Below, piece after piece: positions 8,511 to 19,108 of a DNA stretch of 64,000 bases. Under the pieces are notes generated by a model. It was not told where the DNA came from. It saw only the letters and a list, made by a program, of their open reading frames with translations, and did no database searches. The stretch spans positions 38,828 to 102,827 of the forward strand of contig CAZSNP010000007.1 of NCBI GenBank assembly GCA_964608265.1, given 5' to 3'. Position 1 is the stretch's first letter. Every line of letters starts with the position of its first letter. A program made the translations under genes and the position numbers. The stretch comes from JANWXR01 sp964608265. Lineage in GTDB: Bacteria; Chloroflexota; Anaerolineae; Anaerolineales; UBA6663.

Positions 8511-9658
8511 GGATTGCTGAGGCGAAGTTTCCCGAGGAGGTCGGTGGCGAGCTTGCGGAACTGATCGGCCGTCAGGCTGTCGGGACGCAGCAACACCATC
8601 GGCGTGCCGACGTCGGCCGCCTGATACGCCAACTCGACCGCCGGGGTGACGACGAGCGACACGCGCTGTCCGAGCATCTGCTCGGCGGTCGACCACGGCA
8701 ATTGGTTGCTCGACGGCGCGCGGTTGACGGCGACGATGTCGGCCTTGGCCATCGACAACCCGAGCGAAGCCATATCCGTCATCAACGACTTGCACTGCAG
8801 CAGCGACACGCGGGTCTGATCGGTGACGAGCACGAAGTGATCGCACAGTTGCAGCAGACGGCGGTTGCCGTCGGTGATGCCGGTGCCCAGGTCGAGGAGC
8901 AGCAGTTTGCACATCGCGCTCAAGACCTTCACGATCTGCTCGATCTGCGCGATGTTGCTGTTGAGGGCGGCTTCCTTCGGCGTGGCGGCGGCCGGCAACA
9001 CGCGGATGCCGCTGGCATGCGAGGCCAACTGTTGCCCAACCAGGCGCTGGTTCAAATCGCCGACCGGCTTGCTCGCAATCGCCGCGATGCCGTTCGATTG
9101 GGAGATGTTGAGCATCAGGCTGGTGGAGCCATTGCCGGGGCGCACATCGCCGAGCACGGTATCGGTGCCCGTCTGCGCCACGGCCGCGGCGACGTTGATG
9201 GCGACCGTCGTCGTGCCCACCCCGCCTTTGGCGCCGATAATGCCGACGATGCGGGCGTGCTCGGTTAGCGGCGCGGGCCGCGCGGTCTGTGTGCGCGCCA
9301 GCAGCGCCTTGACATGCGCGACCAGTTCCGCCGGGTGGGTGGGTTTGGTGAGGTAGTCATCCGCCCCGGCCTCGAAGCCGGCGACCTTGTCGTCGAGCAG
9401 GGTCTTGGCCGTGAACATCACGATGGGGATGTGGCTGAGGGCGGCGTCGGCGCGCAGCCGGCGGGTGACCTCGTATCCGTCCATATCCGGCATCATCACA
9501 TCGAGCAGAATGATGTCGGGGCGCTCAGTGGCCGCTTTGGCCAACGCCATGTTCCCGCCGCTGGCCGCCACGATTTGATAGCCGTGCCGCTGCAGAATCA
9601 GCCCAACCAGTTTGAGGGTGTCGCGGTCGTCGTCAACAATCAGAACTTTTTCGGCCAT
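8507..9658 (-). CDS. Response regulator receiver fused to a MinD/CpaE-like ATPase
   Basis: The 383-residue protein has an N-terminal receiver domain (DDD, phospho-acceptor Asp in LLDVMMPD, TAK, and Lys in TKP; residues 1-120). A P-loop ATPase of the MinD/ParA type follows, with deviant Walker A AKGGVGTTTVAIN near residue 140. This resembles CpaE/TadZ proteins that position pilus or secretion machinery, but those often have a degenerate receiver, while this one keeps all key residues. No tad pilus genes are adjacent. It is the first gene of the operon with sir2 and the GAF kinase. Confidence 0.88.
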   Translation of the reverse strand: MAEKVLIVDDDRDTLKLVGLILQRHGYQIVAASGGNMALAKAATERPDIILLDVMMPDMDGYEVTRRLRADAALSHIPIVMFTAKTLLDDKVAGFEAGADDYLTKPTHPAELVAHVKALLARTQTARPAPLTEHARIVGIIGAKGGVGTTTVAINVAAAVAQTGTDTVLGDVRPGNGSTSLMLNISQSNGIAAIASKPVGDLNQRLVGQQLASHASGIRVLPAAATPKEAALNSNIAQIEQIVKVLSAMCKLLLLDLGTGITDGNRRLLQLCDHFVLVTDQTRVSLLQCKSLMTDMASLGLSMAKADIVAVNRAPSSNQLPWSTAEQMLGQRVSLVVTPAVELAYQAADVGTPMVLLRPDSLTADQFRKLATDLLGKLRLSNP

Positions 9659-9835
9659 GCCCCACCACAAGCTCAAGTCAGTGTGCGCCAAAGTGTACCT
9701 GAGGCACGGCCTTTGGGCAACTTTGATTGGTTGCGTTTGGTCTCCGGCAGCCCGCCTCGGCCGGGCCGTGGCCGGTTTGAGCCGGGCTTCGCACACAATC
9801 TCCAGCCTCTCCTCCCTGATGCCAACGCTCACTGG

Positions 9836-9865
9836 TTGCTCATATGACCGCGCACGCCGTATAAT
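9836..9865 (+). promoter_or_regulatory. Probable promoter for lepB
   Basis: TATAAT (9860-9865) is a perfect -10 box. A TTGCTC -35 box lies 18 bp upstream (9836-9841). The gene starts about 30 bp downstream. Confidence 0.6.
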
Positions 9866-9893
9866 CGCCGTACGTTTGAGATAGGAGCATTGC

Positions 9894-10565
9894 GTGCCGC
9901 GACCCACCAGCCCGGCCGATGCCGAGGCGCCAGCCGAGTCTGTCGTCACCAACCTGGCCGAAACCCCACCCGCCGAGACGGCGGCGCCTGCGCCCGCCGC
10001 GAGCCGGTGGGGTTCCATCGCGCGGGAAATCGTCGAGACCGTCATCCTCACGGTCATCATCTACCTCGTCGTCAACGCGGCCACGGGCCGGTTCCGGGTC
10101 GAGGGTGAGAGCATGGCGCCGACGTTGCATCCCGAGGAATACGTTTTGATTGATAAGGTGTCCTATCTTTGCGTGCCGTGGGCCGAAGCATGCTGGGGCC
10201 GACCGGAGCGCGGCGACATCGTCGTCTTTCACTATCCGCTTGGCCCCGAGCGCGATTTCATCAAGCGCGTCATCGGCCTGCCCGGCGAGACCGTCACCAT
10301 CAACAACGGCGTGGTCAGCGTCAACGGCCAACCGTTGACCGAGCCGTACATCGCCGCGCCCACCATGAACAGCAATACGTGGACGCTCGGGCCGGACCAA
10401 CTCTTCGTGATGGGCGACAACCGCAACAACTCCTCCGACTCGCGCAGTTGGGGCCCGCTGGATAAGAAGTGGCTGGTCGGGCGCGCCCTGCTCGTGTATT
10501 GGCCGGCGGACGCCTGGCAGATTGTGCCTCACCACGACTACGGCAGCGTGGCGGCTGCCCCCTGA
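9894..10565 (+). CDS. lepB: Signal peptidase I
   Basis: The 223-residue membrane protease cleaves signal peptides from exported proteins. An Ala/Pro-rich cytosolic N-terminus precedes a single membrane helix (about residues 45-63). The catalytic Ser lies in EGESMAPTLHP, the catalytic Lys in DFIKRVIGLPGE, and box E in VMGDNRNNSSDSRSWGP. GTG 9894 is supported by an AGGAG site 8 bp upstream. It is followed at once by a response regulator gene. Confidence 0.96.
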   Translation: MPRPTSPADAEAPAESVVTNLAETPPAETAAPAPAASRWGSIAREIVETVILTVIIYLVVNAATGRFRVEGESMAPTLHPEEYVLIDKVSYLCVPWAEACWGRPERGDIVVFHYPLGPERDFIKRVIGLPGETVTINNGVVSVNGQPLTEPYIAAPTMNSNTWTLGPDQLFVMGDNRNNSSDSRSWGPLDKKWLVGRALLVYWPADAWQIVPHHDYGSVAAAP

Positions 10566-10571
10566 TCACCC

Positions 10572-11177
10572 ATGGCTCACCTCCGTATCCTCGTCGCCGA
10601 TGATTCCCCCGAGTTCCGCCAGCATGTGCGGCTGATGCTGGCCCACGAGCCGGAGGTCGAAGTCGTCGTCGTCGCCCGCGATGGGCAGGAGGCGGTTGAA
10701 CTGGCCCGCCGCGTGCAACCGACGGTGGCGGTGGTTGATTTGAACATGCCGCGTCTGGATGGCTTCTCGGCTCTGCGCGAGCTGGCCAGGGTCAGCCCTC
10801 AGACCGGCTTCATGCTCGTCACCGGCAATCAAGATCAATCGGTGCGCCGCGAGGCCGAGAGTTACGGCGTGCACGAAGTGCTGCTCAAACCGTTCACGCC
10901 CAACGAGTTCATGGCCGCCATTCGCCGCACCGCTGCCCACGCGGCTGAGAAAGAGTCGCCCCGCACGCTGGCGCAGGAAGTCCTGGCGTACCTCAAGATT
11001 GGCCGAATGGATGACGAGGCTGCGCGGGTATACGCCGGTTACATCCGCCAGCCGCACGCCGAACCCGACCTGCTGGCCCGTCTGGCCGAAATCTTCTGTG
11101 CCCGGCGCGACTGGAGCGAGTTGCGCCATATCTGCGAGCGGATGGAGCAGTTTGGGTCGGACGCGCGCGACCAGTGA
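10572..11177 (+). CDS. Receiver-domain response regulator without a DNA-binding domain
   Basis: The 201-residue protein has a canonical receiver (ADDS, phospho-Asp in VVDLNMPRLDG, Thr in VTGN, Lys in LLKPF). The last 75 residues are predicted helical and resemble no output domain I recognise; the spacing of Ala/Leu suggests a small helical hairpin. It starts 6 bp after lepB and precedes an MFS gene, so it may be co-transcribed with both. Confidence 0.85.
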   Translation: MAHLRILVADDSPEFRQHVRLMLAHEPEVEVVVVARDGQEAVELARRVQPTVAVVDLNMPRLDGFSALRELARVSPQTGFMLVTGNQDQSVRREAESYGVHEVLLKPFTPNEFMAAIRRTAAHAAEKESPRTLAQEVLAYLKIGRMDDEAARVYAGYIRQPHAEPDLLARLAEIFCARRDWSELRHICERMEQFGSDARDQ

Positions 11178-11196
11178 CCCGCGCCTGCCTACAGCG

Positions 11197-12450
11197 ATGA
11201 CAACTTCAACGGCAACGCCTCAGGTTGTTCAGCGTTTAACCTGGCTGCTCTTCATCGGTCAGAGCCTGGCCTCGACCGGCTTCATCGCCGGCTCGACGGT
11301 CGGGGCGCTGGTGGCGCGCCACCTCACCCACAATGATTCGCTTGCCGGCGTGCCCGGCGCGCTATACATGGCCGGGGGCGCGCTGGGCGCGTACGCCTTC
11401 GCGCGGTTCATGGAGGGGCAGGGCCGCCGGCGCGGCCTGACGCTGGGCTTCGGGGTGGGGGTGATCGGGGCTGTGGGTGCGGGCCTGGCCGTGCTGTTCG
11501 GAAACTTTCTTGTTTTTCTCGCCAGCTTTGTGTTGATGGGCGCGTCGCGTGGCAGCTACGACCTCGCTCGCTACGCCGCCGCCGAGATGTACCCAATGGA
11601 GAAACGCGGCCAGGCCATCAGCCGCGTCGTCCTGGGCGGCACCCTCGGCTCGATCCTCGGGCCGATCGTCGTCGTGCCGCAGATGGGCCTGTTAGCGAAC
11701 GCCTTCGGGGCCGATGAACTGGTCGGGCCGTGGTTCGCCAGCGCAGCGCTGTTCGCCATCGGCGCGGTGCTCATCGCCGGCTGGTTGCGGCCCGACCCGA
11801 GCCAACTGGCCAAAGGAGTGCCCGAGCCGACCACGGTGGTCACCGGCCCTGCCCGGCGCTGGACGGCAATCCTCCGCCGGCCGCAGACGCAGGCTGCCCT
11901 CAGCGCCCTCATCGTCGGGCAACTCGTCATGGTCATGGTCATGGTGATCACCTCGGTGCACATGGATCATCACGGCCATTCGTTGGGCGATATCGCCATC
12001 GTTTTCTTCTCGCACACGCTGGGGATGTTTGCGCCGTCGGCGTTCAGCGGTCGCCTCGCCGATCGGTTGGGTCGCGGGCCGGTGATCGTGGCGGGCGGTC
12101 TGCTGCTCATCACCGCCTGCGTGATCGCGCCGCTCTCGCAAAACACCTACATCATCGCCGCGGCCCTGCTGTTGCTCGGCCTCGGCTGGAACTTCTGCGC
12201 CGTCGCCGGCGGTGCGTTGCTGACCGATACGCTCGCCCCGGCTGAACGCAGCCGTTGGCAAGGGATGACGGATTTGATCATCAACGTCGTCTCGGGCACG
12301 GGGAGCGTGGGCAGCGGCGTGATCTTCGCGGCCTTCGGTTACGGCTTGATCGCCGGGCTGGGGATGATCGCGACCATCGTTCCGCTGGCCCTGACGGCGC
12401 GCTGGCTGTGGGTGCGCCGATCGGCGCCGCTGGCCGCGGCTGCGGATTGA
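11197..12450 (+). CDS. MFS transporter
   Basis: The 417-residue protein has about 12 hydrophobic segments in two halves. The loop motif GRLADRLGRGPVIVAGG between helices is the MFS signature A type. The first half contains RGSYDLARYAAAEMYP. A His-rich loop (MDHHGHS) lies between halves. The substrate cannot be inferred; it resembles drug/metabolite efflux members. The start at ATG 11197 lies 19 bp after the upstream gene and precedes the first helix. Confidence 0.85.
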   Translation: MTTSTATPQVVQRLTWLLFIGQSLASTGFIAGSTVGALVARHLTHNDSLAGVPGALYMAGGALGAYAFARFMEGQGRRRGLTLGFGVGVIGAVGAGLAVLFGNFLVFLASFVLMGASRGSYDLARYAAAEMYPMEKRGQAISRVVLGGTLGSILGPIVVVPQMGLLANAFGADELVGPWFASAALFAIGAVLIAGWLRPDPSQLAKGVPEPTTVVTGPARRWTAILRRPQTQAALSALIVGQLVMVMVMVITSVHMDHHGHSLGDIAIVFFSHTLGMFAPSAFSGRLADRLGRGPVIVAGGLLLITACVIAPLSQNTYIIAAALLLLGLGWNFCAVAGGALLTDTLAPAERSRWQGMTDLIINVVSGTGSVGSGVIFAAFGYGLIAGLGMIATIVPLALTARWLWVRRSAPLAAAAD

Positions 12451-12477
12451 ATACTTCCGTGAGTGCGGAGAACATCC

Positions 12478-13284
12478 ATGAGTGAAGCTCGCCTGCTCAT
12501 CATCGAGGACAATGACGAGATCGCGCAGATGCTGGTGCTGTTCTTCGGCGCACGCGGTTACAAACTCAGCGTGGCGCCGGATGGGGCCAGCGCGCTGCAA
12601 AGTGCGCGGGAAGCCCTGCCCGATTTGCTGCTGCTCGACGTCGGCTTGCCCGACATCGACGGCTTCGACCTGTTGCAGCAGATGCGGCAGAACCCGCGCA
12701 CGCGCTACATCCCCGCCATCTTTCTGACCCAGCGCTCGAAGAAGATCGACAAGCTCACCGGCCTGCAACTCGGCGCGGATGATTTTATCTCCAAGCCCTT
12801 CGACATCGAGGAGTTGTACCTGCGCGTCCAGAACTCGGTGGCCCGGGCGCGGCGCGAAAACCTCAACGACCCGCCGACCGGGTTGCCCACCGGCAGCATC
12901 GTGCGCGACGAAATGGAGCGGGCGCGCGGCAAGGCGAGCCGCGCGGTGCTGCACTTCCGGCTGCGCCATCTGGCCGAGTTTCGCGATCAATACGGCGTGC
13001 TGGCCGGCTCCGATCTGCTCCGGTACACGGCGTTGATGCTCAACCGCGTGCTCAACACGCTGGGCCGCGCGGATGATTTTCTGGGGCGGCCGGATGAGGA
13101 AGCCTTTGTCATTATCTGCGGGGCCGAGCGCGCCGACCTCATCCGGCGCACGGTGCTCGAACGCTTCGAGGCCGACGCCGCGCAACACTACGCCCTCGGC
13201 GAACGCGTCGCCGACAAGATCCGCGTCCACACCCACTCGGGCAAGGGAGTCACCCTGCCGATCGTGAAACTTGAAAGTGTCTGA
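12478..13284 (+). CDS. Response regulator with degenerate GGDEF-like domain
   Basis: The 268-residue protein has a receiver domain (EDND, Asp in LLLDVGLPDIDG, Lys in SKPF; residues 1-125). The second half begins with the diguanylate-cyclase-like phrase DPPTGLPTGSIVRDEM, but the catalytic GGDEF site is replaced by FLGRPDEEAF. It is therefore unlikely to make cyclic-di-GMP; it could bind nucleotide or act in protein contacts. A GGAG-like site precedes ATG 12478. The tRNA-Glu gene follows. Confidence 0.82.
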   Translation: MSEARLLIIEDNDEIAQMLVLFFGARGYKLSVAPDGASALQSAREALPDLLLLDVGLPDIDGFDLLQQMRQNPRTRYIPAIFLTQRSKKIDKLTGLQLGADDFISKPFDIEELYLRVQNSVARARRENLNDPPTGLPTGSIVRDEMERARGKASRAVLHFRLRHLAEFRDQYGVLAGSDLLRYTALMLNRVLNTLGRADDFLGRPDEEAFVIICGAERADLIRRTVLERFEADAAQHYALGERVADKIRVHTHSGKGVTLPIVKLESV

Positions 13285-13326
13285 TGTGGTAGAATGCCGC
13301 GCGGTCGGCAGGCGAAGACCTGCCAC

Positions 13327-13399
13327 GCCCCCATCGTCTAGTGGACCAGGACGCGGCCCTTTCAAGGCCAAAACAGGGGTTCGAATCCCCTTGGGGGCA
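13327..13399 (+). tRNA. tRNA-Glu (anticodon UUC)
   Basis: The 73-base cloverleaf has acceptor stem GCCCCCA/TGGGGGC, anticodon loop CTTTCAA with TTC at positions 34-36, and T-loop GGTTCGAATCC. The first anticodon-stem pair is a C-A mismatch. The CCA end is not encoded. A TAGAAT -10-like box with an upstream TGG lies at 13290-13295. Confidence 0.95.
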
Positions 13400-13408
13400 C
13401 ACCCGATG

Positions 13409-13442
13409 CCACACCCGCAAACTGAGGGTGTGGTTTTGTTTT
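13409..13442 (+). terminator. Terminator after tRNA-Glu
   Basis: The stem CCACACCC/GGGTGTGG (8 bp, 9-base loop) is followed by TTTTGTTTT. It begins 10 bp after the tRNA. Confidence 0.88.
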
Positions 13443-13473
13443 GAGGCCGCGATGCTGCTCGCAGCCGCGAGCA

Positions 13474-13508
13474 GAAATCACAAATCTCAAATCTGCAATC
13501 TAAAATCC
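13474..13508 (+). repeat. Heptamer-periodic repeat upstream of ettA
   Basis: Five successive 7-mers read AAATCAC, AAATCTC, AAATCTG, CAATCTA, AAATCCC. The tract directly abuts the ettA start codon and replaces any visible ribosome binding site. It resembles the tract inside hemW. Confidence 0.7.
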
Positions 13509-13509
13509 C

Positions 13510-15207
<1,698 letters not shown>

Positions 15208-15240
15208 GAAGCGCAGGGGAGCGAGGGAGCGTGGGCGCAG

Positions 15241-16203
15241 GTGAGAGCACCTCGGCTCCCCTGCACCCCTGCTCCTCCGCCGGCATTGAAACCCACCTGG
15301 CTTCAAACACGCGGCCTCCTCGTCGCCCTCACCGGCATTACGGCCTGGGCGTTCACCGCCATCTTCATCGCGTATCTGTTCGAGCACTATCCGCTCACGC
15401 CGTTCACGCTGACGTTCTGGCGCGCATTGCTGATGGCGGCGGTGGTGCTGGTGGGATTGGGGGTTTGGCAGCCCGCAGCGCTTCGTCTCACCCGCCGCGA
15501 TCTCCCATTCTTCCTCGCGTATGGTTTCATCGGCCTGGCGGCCTTCAACACGCTGTGGACGTTCAGCGTGCAGTTCAACGGCGCGGCGGTTGCGACGGTG
15601 CTGGCGTATAGCTCGCCGGCTTTCACGATGATATTGGCCCGCGTGTTTTTGCGCGAGGCATTGACGTGGCCGAAAGTGATTGCCGTGATCTTGAGCCTCG
15701 CGGGCTGCGTGCTGGTCGTGAAGGCGCAAGCGCCCGCGACGTGGCGGGTGAACACCGGCGGCATCGTCGTCGGCCTCGCCTCCGGGCTGGCGTTTGCGTT
15801 TTACAACCTGATGGGCCGATGGAGCGCGGGCCGCTTCAGTAGCGCGTGGACGGTGACCGGTTACGGCTTCCTGTTTTGCGCGGCGGCGATGGCGGCGCTG
15901 ATGGCGCTGACACAAACGCCGGCGGCGATGTTCAGCCTCGGCGCGCGCTGGGACGGCTGGCTGATCCTGATCGCACTCGCGCTTGGCCCGTCGCTGCTCG
16001 GCTTCGGGTTGTACACGCTCAGCTTGCGCGACCTCGAAGCGAGCACCGCTTCGCTCATCGCTACGCTCGAGCCGGTGATCACCGCGCTGGTCGCCATCCC
16101 GCTGTTGGGTGAATGGATGGACGGCGGGCAGTGGCTGGGCGCGGGGTTGATCGTGCTGGCAGCGGTGCTCATCACCGCACGACCCCGATCTGCAATTCGC
16201 TGA
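15241..16203 (+). CDS. EamA/DMT-family transporter
   Basis: The 320-residue protein has about ten hydrophobic helices in two EamA repeats. The second ends with SLLGFGLYTLSLRDLEAS and TLEPVITALVAIPLLGEWM, strongly typical of the family. These proteins export metabolites or amino acids; no substrate can be named. The first 20 residues from GTG 15241 are encoded by a G/C-rich repeated tract (15210-15290) and may not be translated. Its 3' end overlaps the convergent FecR gene by 32 bp. Confidence 0.85.
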   Translation: MRAPRLPCTPAPPPALKPTWLQTRGLLVALTGITAWAFTAIFIAYLFEHYPLTPFTLTFWRALLMAAVVLVGLGVWQPAALRLTRRDLPFFLAYGFIGLAAFNTLWTFSVQFNGAAVATVLAYSSPAFTMILARVFLREALTWPKVIAVILSLAGCVLVVKAQAPATWRVNTGGIVVGLASGLAFAFYNLMGRWSAGRFSSAWTVTGYGFLFCAAAMAALMALTQTPAAMFSLGARWDGWLILIALALGPSLLGFGLYTLSLRDLEASTASLIATLEPVITALVAIPLLGEWMDGGQWLGAGLIVLAAVLITARPRSAIR

Positions 16204-17377
16204 TACCACCGCAGGTCGGGTCTTCGTGGCCGGTAAAGCTCAGCACGACCTCGCGGCCCACCACATTCGGCGTGAACGTGATATCGGGATCGGGCGTGCC
16301 GCCGAGGTTGACGGTCTGCTCAAAGACCACCGCGCCGCCGGCATCCAATACCTGCACCGTGAGCGACTCGAATCCAAAACCGGTGCGGACGCTGGCATCG
16401 GCATGTTCGGCGTTGGAGAGGATCGCCAGCGAGGTGATGAGGTCGTCACGCGCGCCTGTCCAGCGGAAGACCGACACGCCGCCATCGGCTGTCGGGCCGG
16501 CGGAGAACCACGAGGTGGCGCGGTCGCCATCCACCGCCAGCGAGGCCGGGAACTCGGCGGAGAAAATAGACGAGGCCTGCACGCTGCCTTCGACGCTTAC
16601 GAATGTGTTCGGCGGTGGAGGCGTAAACGTCTGCGTCGGCGTGGGCGAGGGGCCGGGCGCGACCTGTGCGGCGGCGGCCTGCGCTTCGGGGAACTCCGCC
16701 ACCCACTCGGCCAGCCGCACCGAGTCGAGCGGCTGCGGCGGCGTCGGGTCGCCGCCATACGCGGGGATGCCGGCCTGTTGCCCGGCGGTCAAATCAGTTG
16801 CGTTGCCGCTCGTCGCCGAAGCTAATCGGCATGCGCCCTCGAGGCAGGTGGCGATCATGTGCCCGTCGGCGGGATAGAACTCCACGCTCATCAGCGAGCC
16901 GCGCACGGCGGCGGTGCCGGTCGGCGTTTCAATCTCGAACACGCCGCCGAGCGCCTTGCCGGCCTGAATCCAAATTTGCCCGGCTTCGAGTACGAAGCGC
17001 GTCACCGGGTCGTTGGGCGAGGGGGATAGCTCGGTTAGCGTGAACGTGGTGGAGGCGGCCAGCCGCACAATGGCGCCGTCGCTGATGTCGAGCCGCGCGC
17101 GGGCATCGTTTCCCGTTTTCACGCCGCCGCCCGTTACAATCTGCGCGCCCTCGCTCGCGGCCTGCCATTCCACTGCCGTATCGCGCCGGGCTTCGACTGA
17201 ATTTCTGATTTCGGAGACCTGTGCACCGCGCGGCTGAGGGGTGGAAGAAGGGAGAGGGGCGGGGGAGGCGGTGGCGTCGGCAACGGGGGGCAGCGGCGTG
17301 TCGGTCGCGAGCGGTGCGCAGGCCGCCAGCATCAGCGCGCCCAAACTTATCGAGATGATCCAACGTCGGCTCATCAT
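16172..17377 (-). CDS. FecR-domain lipoprotein with C-terminal discoidin-like module
   Basis: The 401-residue protein starts with a lipoprotein signal (lipobox LAAC near residue 20) and a Pro/Ser/Thr linker. A FecR domain (about 55-190) contains VKTGNDARARLDISDG and TPTGTAAVRGS. After a Thr/Pro linker comes a beta domain (about 255-400) with SLAVDGDRATSWFS, the motif of F5/8-type and NPCBM/NADase sugar-binding modules. The predicted role is surface carbohydrate binding or sensing; no sigma factor or TonB gene is nearby, so classical FecR signalling is unlikely. Confidence 0.82.
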   Translation of the reverse strand: MMSRRWIISISLGALMLAACAPLATDTPLPPVADATASPAPLPSSTPQPRGAQVSEIRNSVEARRDTAVEWQAASEGAQIVTGGGVKTGNDARARLDISDGAIVRLAASTTFTLTELSPSPNDPVTRFVLEAGQIWIQAGKALGGVFEIETPTGTAAVRGSLMSVEFYPADGHMIATCLEGACRLASATSGNATDLTAGQQAGIPAYGGDPTPPQPLDSVRLAEWVAEFPEAQAAAAQVAPGPSPTPTQTFTPPPPNTFVSVEGSVQASSIFSAEFPASLAVDGDRATSWFSAGPTADGGVSVFRWTGARDDLITSLAILSNAEHADASVRTGFGFESLTVQVLDAGGAVVFEQTVNLGGTPDPDITFTPNVVGREVVLSFTGHEDPTCGGISELQIGVVR

Positions 17378-17390
17378 CTTGCCCTCCGAG

Positions 17391-18266
17391 CTACACCAGT
17401 TTCCCCGCCGCCTTCGCTTTCGCCAGCACTTGTTGCGCCGCTTTCACCACCGGCATATCCACCATCTTGCCATCCAGCGCGAATGCGCCGAAGCCCGAGG
17501 CTTGATTCTGTTCGTAGGCTTCGACCACTCGTTTTGCGTGCGCGATGGCGGCGTCATCCGGCGTAAAGGCCTCATGCACCGGTGCAATTTGATTCGGGTG
17601 GATAAGTTGCTTGCCCGCGTAGCCCATCCGCGCACCCTGGCGGGCCTCGCGCAGCAGGCCGTCCGCGTCGTTGTAATCCACAAACACCATGTCAATCGCC
17701 TGTAGCCCGAAGGCCGCCGCGTGCGTGACCACCGCCGAGCGCGCATAAAATACTTCCCAACCTTCACTTGTTCGCGCCGCGCCGATGTCGCCGGCCAAAT
17801 CCTCCGCCCCGAAGACGAGCGCGGTGAGGCGCGATGAGGCGGAGGCGATCTCCTTCAGGTTGACGATGCCGCGCGCGGTCTCGACCATCGCCAGCATTTC
17901 GATCCGCCCTTCGGGCCAGCCATGCGTGGCTTCGGCGACCGTGAGTTGTGCCTCGAGCCAGCGCACGGCGTCGGCGCTTTCCACCTTCGGGATGAGGATA
18001 CTGTCGGGCCGGGCGGTGATGGTCTGGGACACATCCTCCGTCTTCAGAGCGGTGTCGTACGCGTTGATGCGGATCATGCGTTCACTGCGCCCGAAGTCGA
18101 GCGCGCTCAGCGCCTCGCGGATCGAGTCGCGTGCGGCCTGTTTTTGGTTGAGGGCCACACCGTCTTCCAGGTCGAGGCAGACCACATCCGCGCCGATGGC
18201 GGCGGCCTTTTCGATTTTGCGGCGGCTATCACCGGGGACGAAGAGCAGCGAGCGGCGGACGCGCAT
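17391..18266 (-). CDS. HpcH/HpaI-type (CitE-like) CoA-thioester lyase
   Basis: The 291-residue TIM-barrel enzyme starts MRVRRSLLFVPGDS and shows CLDLEDGVA, the Mg-binding Glu in AMVETARGI, FGAEDLAGDIGA and KQLIHPNQI, all hallmarks of the CitE/malyl-CoA lyase family. Likely substrates are malyl-, methylmalyl- or citramalyl-CoA. A MaoC hydratase gene (19109-19561) lies just beyond a toxin-antitoxin pair on the same strand. CitE plus MaoC is the pairing of beta-methylmalyl-CoA lyase with mesaconyl-CoA hydratase, which supports that reading but does not prove it. Confidence 0.88.
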   Translation of the reverse strand: MRVRRSLLFVPGDSRRKIEKAAAIGADVVCLDLEDGVALNQKQAARDSIREALSALDFGRSERMIRINAYDTALKTEDVSQTITARPDSILIPKVESADAVRWLEAQLTVAEATHGWPEGRIEMLAMVETARGIVNLKEIASASSRLTALVFGAEDLAGDIGAARTSEGWEVFYARSAVVTHAAAFGLQAIDMVFVDYNDADGLLREARQGARMGYAGKQLIHPNQIAPVHEAFTPDDAAIAHAKRVVEAYEQNQASGFGAFALDGKMVDMPVVKAAQQVLAKAKAAGKLV

Positions 18267-18270
18267 ACCG

Positions 18271-18642
18271 TTATTCGTCGTCGCCCGAGAGTTCGGCCTC
18301 GAGTTGATCGAGCGGAGGCAGGATGGCGCGCGGGGCCGCTTTGAGCAGGGGGAGATCTTTCTGAATCACCAGCCACACCCGACTGACTTCTATGCTGGCA
18401 TAGTCGTGGGTCAGTACGTCTCGAAAGGCCGTCATGCTACGCCGCGGAATGGCGGGGTTTGCCCGGCGAAAAGCCGCGGGGACTCGTTTGGCTGCCTCGC
18501 CGATGATTTGAAAATTACGGATAACAGCGTCCTGGAGCAATTGACTCTTGAGAAACTCAGTGTGGCCGGTCTGCGTGTAGTGCTCGATTCGCTCGGCAGC
18601 CTCAAGCATTTGCACCATATATACGCGTGGGTCTTTGCTCAT
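18271..18642 (-). CDS. hepT: HepT-like toxin (HEPN RNase)
   Basis: The 123-residue helical protein carries the HEPN motif RDVLTHDY (RX4HXY), the active site of HepT toxins. LQDAVIRNFQIIGEAAKRVP is typical of the DUF86/HepT family. Its start overlaps the MntA stop by 4 bp. Known HepT proteins cut RNA and are silenced by polyAMPylation of the Tyr by the MntA partner. Confidence 0.92.
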   Translation of the reverse strand: MSKDPRVYMVQMLEAAERIEHYTQTGHTEFLKSQLLQDAVIRNFQIIGEAAKRVPAAFRRANPAIPRRSMTAFRDVLTHDYASIEVSRVWLVIQKDLPLLKAAPRAILPPLDQLEAELSGDDE

Positions 18643-18929
18643 AGAGGCCTGGCCTCCTTCAGGATGCGACGGCGCAACAACCAGTAAATGGAGGAGTCCG
18701 GCAGAACATCCACCCGGCGACCCAGGAGCTCTTCAAGGTCCAGCACCAGCGCACTCAAATCAAGCAGACTGCGCCCCGGCTCAAGTTCCACCAGCAAGTC
18801 AACGTCGCTGTCCGGCCCGGCTACACCGCGTGCCACTGAACCAAAGACACGGACGTTGCGCGCACCGTGCTGGTCAGCGAGCTTGAGAATCTCATCGCGT
18901 TTCATCTTGAGCAGGTCGTTGATGCCCAT
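18639..18929 (-). CDS. mntA: MntA-like nucleotidyltransferase antitoxin
   Basis: The 96-residue protein has the minimal nucleotidyltransferase motif GSVARGVAGPDSDVDLLVE (GSX10DXD) and a third-acid region RRVDVL. In HepT/MntA modules it adds AMP to the toxin. The antitoxin is the first gene of the pair, as expected. A 10-bp palindrome lies about 28 bp upstream. Confidence 0.92.
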   Translation of the reverse strand: MGINDLLKMKRDEILKLADQHGARNVRVFGSVARGVAGPDSDVDLLVELEPGRSLLDLSALVLDLEELLGRRVDVLPDSSIYWLLRRRILKEARPL

Positions 18930-18956
18930 CGTTGTGCTCCAATACCTCTATAAATT

Positions 18957-18966
18957 CTGTATACAG
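18957..18966. promoter_or_regulatory. Palindrome CTGTATACAG upstream of mntA/hepT
   Basis: This perfect 10-bp palindrome lies in the AT-richer leader of the toxin-antitoxin pair. It overlaps TATACA/TATAGA-like -10 sequences on the minus strand. It could be an autoregulatory operator, but no DNA-binding protein is encoded in the pair. Confidence 0.35.
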
Positions 18967-19108
18967 TTTAGCATTGTCGGTCGCGGGCTTCCACCAAGTC
19001 GGGCTGCCTTTACGCTGGCATCACCTTTCGGGTAATGGCGGCAAAGTCGCCTTCGGTGGGCATGACGAACAAGCATCGCCCGCCGCTTCGCGATGCCCAC
19101 ACTGCCGC

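Noticed and set aside
13474..13508. CRISPR array or leader
   Set aside because: Units are 7 bp without spacers, and no cas genes are present in the window.
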